Source: Marvania coccoides
Taxonomy: Eukaryota; Chlorophyta; Trebouxiophyceae; Chlorellales; Chlorellaceae
Assembly (NCBI GenBank): GCA_963854735.1
Contig: OY978100.1
Coordinates: 1 to 64,000 of the forward strand
Reading direction: 5' to 3'
Length of the DNA stretch: 64,000 nucleotides
The notes below the pieces were generated by a model. It had not been told where the DNA came from. It ran no database searches and worked only from the letters and a program-made list of their open reading frames with translations. Below are positions 55,424 to 64,000 of the stretch, in pieces. The stretch's first letter is position 1. Each line of letters begins with the position of its first letter. A program made the translations under genes and the position numbers.

Positions 55424-57542
55424 TTATGCGCTCTTCTCGGAGAAGGTGGTCACCTCCTTGACGCCCTTCACCTTGCGGATGGCCTCGTATGCAGACGCCG
55501 GCGGCATCTCGTCCACGCCAATGGCCATGATGGCCTCGGTGCCCCGGTCCACTCGCGACACCGTCATGTAGGACACGTTGACGTTGTCATTGGCCAGGGC
55601 GGTGGACACCCCGGAGATGATGCCGGGCTGGTCGGTCTGGCGCACCAGCAGGATCTCGCCCTCCAGCGCAAGGTCGACGTCAAAAGTGCCGATGCGGGTC
55701 ATGAAGGGCACGCCGCCGGACTTGACGGTGCCCGCCACGGCGATGCGGCTGGAGGCGTCCAGCGCGGAGGTGAACTTGGAGGAGGACGTGCCCAGCGCCA
55801 CCTCGATGGACTCCAGGATGTCTCCGCTCTCGGACGGCACCACGGTCTCCACTATGCGCAGGCCTCGCGCCTTTGCGAGCAGGTCTGCGTTGACGATGTT
55901 GACGGTGGCCTCTGTGGTCTGCTCCAGGATGCCCTTGACCACCATGGCGCGCAGCAGGCGGGTGTCAAGGTCGTCGCCCCGGGGGGAGTGGTAGGTGATG
56001 TAGATGTCGGAGAAGCCCTGAGACTCCACCAGCTGCACGGCGGCGCGTCCCAAGCCGTTGGCCAGGCTCACAAAGGGCTGCAGCTCCTTGAGCACCTCGG
56101 GGGACACCGAGGGGGCGTTCACCACCGAGGACGTCAGCTCGCCACGCAGCGCGCCCAGCACGGCCTCAGCAATCTCCACCGCCACCTCCTCCTGCGCCTC
56201 GCGGGTGGAGGCGCCCAGGTGTGGTGTGCAGATGACGTCGGTGCGGCCGATGAGCGGGTTGTCGGCCGCAGGGGGCTCGGGGTCGAACACGTCCAGCGCA
56301 GCGCCGGCCACGATGCCGGCGTCCAGGGCGCGGGCCAGGGAGTGGTCGTCGATGACGCCTCCGCGTGCCACGTTGATGATGCGCGCGCCCTTCTTCATCT
56401 TGGCAAACGCCTCGTCGTTCAACAGGCCCTTGGTGGTGGGGGTGAGGGGCATGTGCAGGGAGAAGAAGTCGGAGGTGGTCAGCGCCTCGTCCAGGGACAC
56501 CAGCGTCACGCCCAGCGCGGCAGCCCGCTCCTCAGAGGCGTAGGGGTCGTACGCCACAACGCTCATGCCCAGGCCCCTGGCGCGGCGGGCCAGCTCGGAG
56601 CCGACCTTGCCGAATCCGAGCACCGCCAGGGTCTTTCCCACCATGGACACACCCACGTAGGTGGTGCGGTCCCACTTGCCGGCCTTCATGGAGGCGTCGG
56701 CCTGGGAGACATTGCGCGCCAGGGCGCACAGCAGCGCGATGCCGTGCTCGGCGGCGGCCACGGTGTTGGCGGTGGGGGCGTTCACCACCAGGCAGCCGTA
56801 CTCGGAGGCAGCAGCCAGGTCCACGTTGTCAATGCCCACACCGGCACGGCCGACGACCTTCAGGCGGCCGGCGGCGGCCTCGAACACCTCGCGGGTGACG
56901 CGGGTGGCGGAGCGGATTACGATGGCATCCACGGTCTTGATCTTCTCCAGGAGCTGCTCCTTGGTGAGCCCATAGCTGCAGTCAACCTCACCGGCGGTCT
57001 TCAGCATGTCAATGCCCGGGGTGCCCAACTTCTCGGACACCAGGATGGTGACACTCTCAGGAGCGGCGGCGGCGACGATGGGGCCTAAATCAACGATGGA
57101 AATTGAGGAAAATTGAGCGGCGGTGAAATTATGCAATTTTATTTTGAGCGGCGGAATTCAGGCCATCGCTGGCAAGGACCCAAACTAGTTTATTGAGATT
57201 AGATCCGCAACCGTGCGTGCAGGCGAAAATAAGTGCTCATTCAGAAGAATTTGCTGTCACACAAACGATGAAAACGCACCAGCCTTGGCGCGGACACCCT
57301 TCAGCGCGACATGTTGCCTGCGACCGATGAAGGCCCCCTGCAAAATGATAACCAGATGGTGATACTCGTTGAAATCACCAGGTCTCCTTCTCATCTATTA
57401 AATTCAATAGCGCATGCAACGACGATTGGCGCACTTGGATTGCCGGTTTGCCGATCGCGGTCGTTTTCTGGGAGTTGATGGAGCCCACACGAGGGGCAAC
57501 CGTCAATTTTGTGCCCACAGGAGCACGGTTGAGAGTCTGCAT
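55424..57542 (-). CDS. PGDH: D-3-phosphoglycerate dehydrogenase, plastid type, 608 aa
   Basis: Exons 57435-57542, 57280-57337, 55424-57084; joins in phase 0 and 1. The first two exons encode a transit peptide (MQTLNRAPVGTKLTVAPRVG). The mature part has the substrate-binding region (TILVSEKLGTPGIDMLK, AIVIRSATRVT, GRAGVGIDNVD), the NAD-binding Rossmann motif VLGFGKVGSELARRA and INVARGGVID. CTPHLGASTREAQEEVA carries the catalytic His. An intervening ASB domain and a C-terminal ACT domain (EGEILLVRQTDQPGIISGVS) follow. It catalyses the first step of the phosphorylated serine pathway. The ACT domain suggests amino-acid feedback, though not all plant isoforms are Ser-sensitive. Confidence 0.96.
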
Positions 57543-57781
57543 CCTTAAAAAACTAGCTTAATGTTTCAGAGCGATTAAGCAAGTCTACTCAATCGCCAGG
57601 ATAGAGAGATGAAAAGTATATGTAAAAAAATATTCGATTTGCATGTTTAATTCCCCTTGAAAGCTGCGACGTTGGCGGCCGCAGCTGCGAGGGTTTAAGG
57701 GCTTAAGGCGCAAGAAGCCCGTCTGTTTTTTTCTGGGAAGCAAGGCAGAATAATTTAAAAAATGAAGTATGGGTTGACGTC
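57543..57781. promoter_or_regulatory. Divergent intergenic region, PGDH / HRQ1
   Basis: 239 bp between divergent ATGs. It contains a GC-rich core (GGCGGCCGCAGCTGCGAGGG, 57673-57692) within AT-rich flanks. Confidence 0.5.
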
Positions 57782-60700
57782 ATGATGGAGATCGCGGTGC
57801 GGCTGATCTCAGGAGAAGAACTCACTGTCGAATGCGAAGATCACTCTCTAAAGCAGTTTCGGAAGCTCTTGGCCCAGCAGCGCCCTAGTCTGGAGACATG
57901 CAAGCTATTTTATCAAGTGGGTTGGACGCGAACGTGCTGAAATTTGGTGTCATTGGTCGGTTTTAATTTGACGCCCGCCACCCTCCGCTTTCGGTTGTTG
58001 CAGGGTGCTCCATTGCAGAGCAAGCAGACACTGAGCTCGCTGAACATCGCCCCAGGCACATTTTTAGTGAGAACGCAGAGTGCCGGGGAGCTTGATGTTG
58101 TTATAACAGAACAGCTAAACATTTGTTTTTGCCATCTTCAGGTGGCGCTCGAGGGAAGGCACCGTGGAGTGCTGCCCCAGGAGGAGGCAGCTGGCACAGC
58201 AAGCCCTGTGCCATACCCCAAGGCGAGCCATCGAACTCTGGACTCGTTGCTTCCTGGCTACTCCTCTCGCCCTCACGCTTCCCCGGTGAAAAGCAGCAGA
58301 AGAACTGCAGTGGGGCAGCAGCTGCCAATGGCTGATCCCGCTGAAGACGCGCTTGGGCGTGATGGCCGAAATGGTGGCGGCAGCGGTGTGCCCACCCTGG
58401 CAGATTTGGCAGCCAGCCGGCAGCAACCTCGAATGCCCTTTCCAGTTGCCGCTGCAGCTGCCCTTCCACAGCCGCAGCTCTTTGAAGAGCTGCAGAGAGA
58501 GATGCAGCAGGCCGCTGAGGAGGATGGGGGGCATGCAGCTCCAGCTGAGCCTCACCTCCCAGAAATAAGCTGTGAGGCGATGGCCACGCTGGCGCTGCCT
58601 GCGTGCCTCCGCCCCCTGGAGGCCAAGTTCCGCCAGCTGATCGCATTCCACGATTTCCTTTTGCGTGCCCACGTGCCCCCGACCTGGAAGGCCCTTCATG
58701 ACACCATGCACAGCGCGCCCAGCACGCTTGCCGTTTCTCTAGAAGACGTGAAGTTGATGGAGAGGCTGTGCCCCCATGTGGTCAGCGTGACAGCGGCCGC
58801 TGCAGCTGACCCAGAGCTGGCGATGGTATCGATGGTGGATGCGTGGCAGGGACGCGCTCATGCATTGCCTGGCTGGTTTTTAGAGGAGACGGCAGAAATG
58901 CAGGCACCAGCGGCGGCCAGCAGGAAGCCAGCTGTCAATTTTGCAGTGAAGGCTGCAGATGACGAAGGAGAAGAAGTCGACGAGGAGCAACAGGAGCAGC
59001 AGCGGAGTGTCAGAAAGCGGCGGCGGCCGAGAGCTAACGTTCAGCGGCGCATGGCGTGGGCATTTCGGACAGCGGCCATCGCGGCGCTGGCTGTGCTGCA
59101 GGGGCGGTATTTCGGGGGCCAAGTGCCTCCTCTTGCCATTTCCAAGCCCAAGAAGGCCGACCCCTTGCGGTCCAGGCGCAGCAAAGCAGGGCGGCAGGCC
59201 TTGGCGGCAGCAGCTGAAGTGGTCCCTCTGGTCGACGATGCCGCAGAAGATGCGCCACCTGCGGAACTCAAAGCTCTGCTGCATGAGGGCACGTGGCACC
59301 CTTCCTTTCCTCTGGATAGCTGTCGTTTAGCTGACGTCCTCAGCGCGGCAGCCTCGCTTCAAAAACTCAAACCCAGCGGAGGGACGGAATCAGCAGCTTC
59401 GCCGATGCTCCCCCCTCCGCAAAAGCGTGCCCGGTCCTCCCACCCAGCCCCCCCGCAGGCCCTGAAAAAACACTCGCCATGCACGGACAAAACTCCTCTC
59501 TCCGCCCCTGCCTTCCTGGAGCATCTCCAGTCGCGTCCCTCGTACAACAGCCAGGTATCCCACGTGCAGCGCCTTCCAGCGCGCGCAGCGGCGTACGCAG
59601 AGCTGGATCCTCCTCCGCTGCCCCAAGTCGCGCAGGCCCTGCAGCGCCGAGGCGTCACCAGACTGTACTCTCACCAAGGGGAGGCCATCGCCGCGCTGCG
59701 CTCCGGCCGCCACACCTGCGTGTGCACCAGCACCGCCAGCGGCAAGAGCCTCTGCTACGTGGTCCCCATTCTGGAGGCGCTGGCAGCCAACCCCGCAGCC
59801 TGCGCCATCCTCATCTTCCCCACCAAGGCGCTGGCCCAGGACCAGCTGCGGGCGCTGCGGGAGATGTGCGCTGCCGCGTTTGGCGACGCTGCTCCCGCTG
59901 TGGACATTTACGACGGGGACACCGCCATGGGCGATCGAGGTGACATTCGCGCTCGTGCCCAGCTGCTGCTGACCAACCCCGACATGATCCACGTCTCCAT
60001 GCTGCCGGTGCACCACCAGTTTGAGCGCATGCTGTCATCGCTGGCCTACTGCGTGGTGGACGAGGGCCACTCCTACAAGGCAAGGAAACCATAAAATTAG
60101 CTTTTCTCCTCCACCCATTCCTTGTTATTTTCCCTATATTTTCGCCATCAATAATTTACAATTCTTCACTTTTGCTCCTTCTTTCAGGGCGCTTTTGGCT
60201 GCCACGTGGCGCTGGTCATCCGTCGGCTGCGGCGGGTGTGCCGCCTGGCCTACGGCGCCAACCCCACCTTCGCTGTGACCACCGCCACGGTGGCCAACCC
60301 AGCACAGCACACCGCAGCGCTGCTGGGAGTTGAGGAGCGGGAGGTGGTGGTGGTGGCCAGAGACGGTTCTCCTCACGCTGCCAAAGACTTTGTGTTGTGG
60401 AACCCGCCGATGGGGGCCGCAGACAGCGCTGCAGAGGCGGCGAGGGAGGCTGCGCGAGCTTCGGCGCGGTCGGTGCGGCAGGAGCGCAGTTGTGGAGCCA
60501 TTTTGGGACAGGGGTGGAGCGAGGAAGAATGGAGGGCGGCGGTGGAGAAAGGGCACGCGTTGGGTGGCCCTGCTGCATCCACGAGCCCCCGCAAGGGCAG
60601 CACCGCGCGTGGTGCCAACCCGGAGTCCCATCCTCAGCCGTCTGCAGCAGATGAAAAAATACAGCAGCAGCTGCAGCAGCCAACGGCTCCTGCGCCACCT

Positions 60701-62635
60701 AAAATGACGGCCAAGCAGCGCAAATTGGCGGCACAAGCTGCTGCCGCACTTTCTGCGGCGGCTGGGAGCAGTGCTCGTCGCGCACCCCTCCCCCCTCTGG
60801 CTGACGTCGACGCTGCTGGGTCAGTGCTGCCAAAGCGGCGGCTCATTCGCATCGGCCCCGCCGCCTCATCTGTGGCTTCAGAGCGGGAAGGAGCGCAGGC
60901 GAAGCTGCCAACGGGGCAGGAGTGGAAGGAATCACGAGAATCCCTCTCAGCAGCTTCTCCTGCCACCAAACGCGCCTCCTCCATTTTCGAAATTGCCGCG
61001 CTGCTGGCGGAGGCAGTGCAGCACGGGCTGCGCACCATTGCTTTTTGCGGCACACGCAAGCTGTCAGAGCTCGTCACCGCCTACTGCGCAGAAATTCTGG
61101 GCGCCACAGCGCCGGAGCTGCGCGCCAAAGTCGCTACCTATCGCTCAGGGTACAGTCCCGCCGAGCGTCGCCAGACCGAAGCTGCCCTGTTTTCTGGCGC
61201 TCTCCTGGGGGTTGCTGCCACAAATGCGCTGGAGCTGGGGGTTGACATTGGCGGTCTGGACTGCACGCTGCACCTGGGGTTCCCAGGCTCCATTGCGTCG
61301 CTGTGGCAGCAGGCGGGGCGCGCTGGGCGTCGCGACGACCCCTCCATCTCCATCTACATCGGCTGGAACTCGCCCCTGGACCAGTACTTCATGGCCAACC
61401 CCGAGCAGCTGTTTGCCAAGCCCATCGAGGCAGCTCTGGTGGACCCCGGAAACCCGGTGGCGCTGCAGGAGCACGCAGCGTGCGCGGCGTTCGAGCTGCC
61501 GCTGGACGCTGAGCGCGACGCCCAGTTCTTTGGGCATGGGCTGCGGAGGGTGGTAGAAGCTTTAATGAGCGGCGGGGCGCTGGGGAGGCACCCGCAGCTG
61601 CCTGGGCTGCTACGCTACACCGGGCCCAAGACGAGCCCCGCGTCGGCCACCACCCTGCGAGCGATCGACCCTGGGCGGTACGCCATTGTCGACGAAAGCG
61701 CTGGCGGCGCTGTGATCGAGGAGATCGAGGAGTCTAAGGCTTTCTTTCAGGTGTACGACGGCGCAGTGTGCATGCACTGCGGGCGCAGCTTCCTGTGCTC
61801 CAAGCTGGACCTGGACGCGAGGGTAGCCATCGTCAAGCCTGTGGACGTCAAGTACTACACCCAGACAGTAGATTTCACCGCGGTGCAGACTTTGGGCAGC
61901 GGGGAGAGCGCCTTTGGCTACCACCATCAACCGAGTCGGAACGCAGCAAGCGCGCCACTGCCGCCCGACACCCGCGCTGCATGCAGTCGTGCGCTTGTGA
62001 CCACGCGGTGGCTGGGCTACGTGCGAGTGTGGAGGGGCACCGGGAAGGTGTTTGACTCGGTGGACCTATTCCTGCCTGACGTGCAGTTTGAGACAGACTC
62101 GGTGTACCTGCGTCTGCCCCCCACAGCCCGTCGCAGCGTCGAGGCGGCTGGGCTGCCGTTCAGGGATGGCGTGCACGCTGCTGCGCATGCTGTGCTCAAC
62201 GTGCTGCCGCTGTTTTTGATGGCCAACCCGCAGGACGTGGGCACAGAGTGCGACAGCCCCTGGGACACGCGCTTCAAGCCTGAGCGCATTTTGATTTACG
62301 ACCAGCATCCTGGCGGCATGGGTCTCAGCACAGCGGTGAGTTGTTGACCGTTTCTTCAATTTATTAGAAACCGACATTGCTACCGTGGTCGTTTATTGTC
62401 CTTTAATTTTTTTCAGGCACGCCCCAACTTCACTGAAATTCTGCAGCGAGCTCTGGCGCTCGTCAGCTGCTGTCCATGCTCAGCTGAAAAGGGGTGCCCT
62501 GGGTGCGTGCAGCACACCCATTGCGGGGAGTACAACGTGGTACTCAACAAGGAGGCGGCAAAGCTGGTGCTGGAGGCGGCCCTGGAGGCAGAAACAGCAG
62601 GGAGCAGGGATGCAGCAGAAACCGTAGCAACGTGA
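57782..62635 (+). CDS. HRQ1: HRQ1-type RecQ4-like helicase with ubiquitin-like N terminus, about 1,500 aa
   Basis: Exons 57782-57916, 58004-58066, 58142-60079, 60188-62335, 62417-62635; all phase 0. The third intron is GC-AG (AAG|GCAAGG). Residues 1-66 look ubiquitin-like (EIAVRLISGEELTVECEDHS, then LFYQGAPLQSKQTLSSLNI). The helicase core has LYSHQGEAIAALRSGRHTCV, motif I TASGKSL, Ia FPTKALAQDQL, motif II DEGH (not DEAH), TTATVANPAQH, GVAATNALELGVDIGG, and QQAGRAGRRDDPS. The DUF1998-type C terminus carries VYDGAVCMHCGRSF, DQHPGGMGLS and the Cys cluster SCCPCSAEKGCPGCVQ with CGEYN. Hrq1 proteins unwind DNA in crosslink repair and affect telomerase in yeast; plant HRQ1 is reported in DNA repair. 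The second intron (75 nt) is open and a multiple of three. Confidence 0.92.
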
Positions 62636-62949
62636 CAAAGATGTGTACAGTCGCATGCTTTAGAATGACTGATTTGCTGAAACGAACCCAGAAATTTAAT
62701 TGAAGCTTGGAAAAGACAGCGAGAGTGGTCTAGGAAGGGTTACCACAAGGTATTTGTGGCAGTAAAAAGAGGTGGAAACAGGGAGAGTACAGGCTATTAT
62801 TTCATATGGCAAACGCATCAATGTGCAACTATCATACTATCATACTAGAAATACGCACGTATTTATTTCTCACGCCACTCGTCATCATTATTGTTTTTAA
62901 TCATCATGATGCATGACGCTGGCATGAAATTGCCCCAAATAGAACTTCA
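62636..62949. other. Convergent intergenic spacer
   Basis: 314 bp between the HRQ1 stop and the stop of the PGM-like gene, containing both 3'UTRs. CATACTATCATACTA duplication at about 62831-62845. No gene. Confidence 0.5.
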
Positions 62950-63994
62950 TCATCGCGTCTCCCCTCCGTTGGATTCCATCTTTCCGTTGCTGCCATTCCC
63001 AACCGCTGCGTCCCCCACCACGTCGACCTCCGCCTCCATCAGCCCCTGCTGCGGCTCCAGCGCTGAGTGCCCGCCCCTGAAGTCGGTGTCTCTCCCAGCA
63101 GTCACCGTCGCTGCGCCGTCCCCCAGCACCACGGTCCGCATCTCGCAGTTTTCGTACCACCGCTGGATGCGCTCCCGCACCGGGCGCGCGTTTTCTGTGC
63201 CAAACCCGCTCAGCGTGAACCACAGAAACGCCGAGTGGGTCACCACGGCAATGTTGGTCTGCGGCAGGGTCACCAGCCACTGCAGAAACTGCCGCCCGCG
63301 CAGCACCACGCTCTCCTCCGACTCTACATTCCCGGGCTTCCAGTCGCGGTCGTCGTCGCTCTCAACGGCGGCAAAATCAACGCCAGGGAATTCCACCGAC
63401 GTCTCCCGCCTGGGGCGGCGGGAGTCGCAGGAGGACGGTCCCAGGCGCTCCCTGCACAGCTCATTGGCTACGTACTGCAGCCCAGGCCTGACGAACACTC
63501 TGCCGTGAGCACTGCGCACCTCTGGTGCCTCTTCTTGCTCCCGCATCAGCACCGCGTCCTCTGCACCGCCCTCCAGCGACCCAAACACCCCCGCCGCGGT
63601 CTCCAGCGCGCGCGTGAGCGGCGACACTATGACCAGCTCCACCGCCCGCGTGACCTCGTGGCTCAGCATGTGCTTGCCCAAGGCATGCGACTGCTGCCAC
63701 CCCTTGGAAGTCAAGTGGGCGTCGCGGTTGGCCAGCCCGATGTTGTGGAACCCCTCCCCGTGCCTGATGAAGTGCACCGTCTTGGTGTGGCAGGCGGGCA
63801 TGAGGGACAGCAGGGGGACGCCGGTGTAGTGCTTCTTGGCGTCGGTCTTTTCATCTGCGGTGCCATGTGGAGAAGAGGTGGGTGGAAACCCCGGGGAATG
63901 AGCTAACACTAGTTTGAAAAAAACCTTTAAACGCTCTCTCACCGTCGTTGATTATGTCGGAAAATTCAAGGCGTAGCTTCGCAGAGTGACGCAT
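62950..63994 (-). CDS. Phosphoglycerate mutase-like histidine phosphatase, about 318 aa, near window edge
   Basis: Exons 63943-63994 and 62950-63854, phase 1. The histidine phosphatase core shows the catalytic VHFIRHGEGFHNIG, then DAHLTSKGWQQSHALG, VIVSPLTRALETA, and IAVVTHSAFLWFTLSG with the second catalytic His. This is the plant/algal PGM-like type (as in AT74H-like proteins) and not the glycolytic cofactor-dependent enzyme. Substrate is unknown. The C terminus is Gly/Asn-rich. The start MRHSAKLRLEFSDIIND lies 6 bp from the window end. A longer N terminus in the next sequence cannot be excluded. Confidence 0.85.
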
Positions 63995-64000
63995 GTAGTC

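Noticed and set aside
55349..57088. 579-codon plus-strand frame rich in His, Gly and Val
   Set aside because: Exact antisense of PGDH, which has full domain support; long antisense frames are expected at this GC content.

Overview
This window is the end of a nuclear chromosome of a green alga. It opens with about 317 bp of CCCTAAA telomere repeat and then runs into densely packed, intron-rich, GC-rich genes separated by AT-rich spacers. Plastid functions (chloroplast EF-G, a RIQ-type thylakoid protein, plastid-type phosphoglycerate dehydrogenase), TTTAGGG-type telomeres and TGTAA motifs after several genes point to Chlorophyta. A trebouxiophyte is my best guess, but this is inference. Most introns are GT-AG; I also found three GC-AG introns and introns as short as 38 nt. 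Exon joins were worked out by hand from splice-site consensus and reading-frame continuity. In most genes every junction keeps frame; exceptions are stated.

Layout. 1-6 kb: telomere, an in-frame (CAG)18 tract, then a 16-exon gene for a 1,232-aa protein built from tandem helical modules of about 49 aa, mostly one module per exon. 6-13.3 kb: subtelomeric zone with an intronless 669-aa orphan, a Cys-rich protein with an unresolved frame, a Ku70-like N-terminal scrap, degenerate sequence, and two tRNA-Trp-like halves in reversed order. 13.3-23.3 kb: PILS-type auxin carrier, DHX33-like helicase, PRP18, eIF2B-beta, a small acidic protein and a small membrane protein. 23.4-32 kb: SEC16 COPII scaffold, an unknown protein, a type II membrane coiled-coil protein and a 1.45-kb gene-poor spacer. 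32.9-42.2 kb: an unusual ankyrin/triple-RRM/U-box protein, PP2A B56 and eIF2B-gamma. 42.5-50 kb: an unknown protein, chloroplast EF-G, a RIQ-like protein and a very tight pair of small, probably mitochondrial genes. 50-64 kb: a DUF6935-like protein, a universal stress protein, a C2/class-3 lipase, PGDH, an HRQ1 helicase with a ubiquitin-like N terminus, and a phosphoglycerate-mutase-like enzyme.

Most genes are unrelated housekeeping genes, as is usual for eukaryotic chromosomes. Two eIF2B subunits lie about 20 kb apart, and the CHCH/small-membrane-protein pair may share a transcript. The strongest candidates for undescribed biology are the exon-encoded repeat protein at the telomere and the RRM-U-box fusion.
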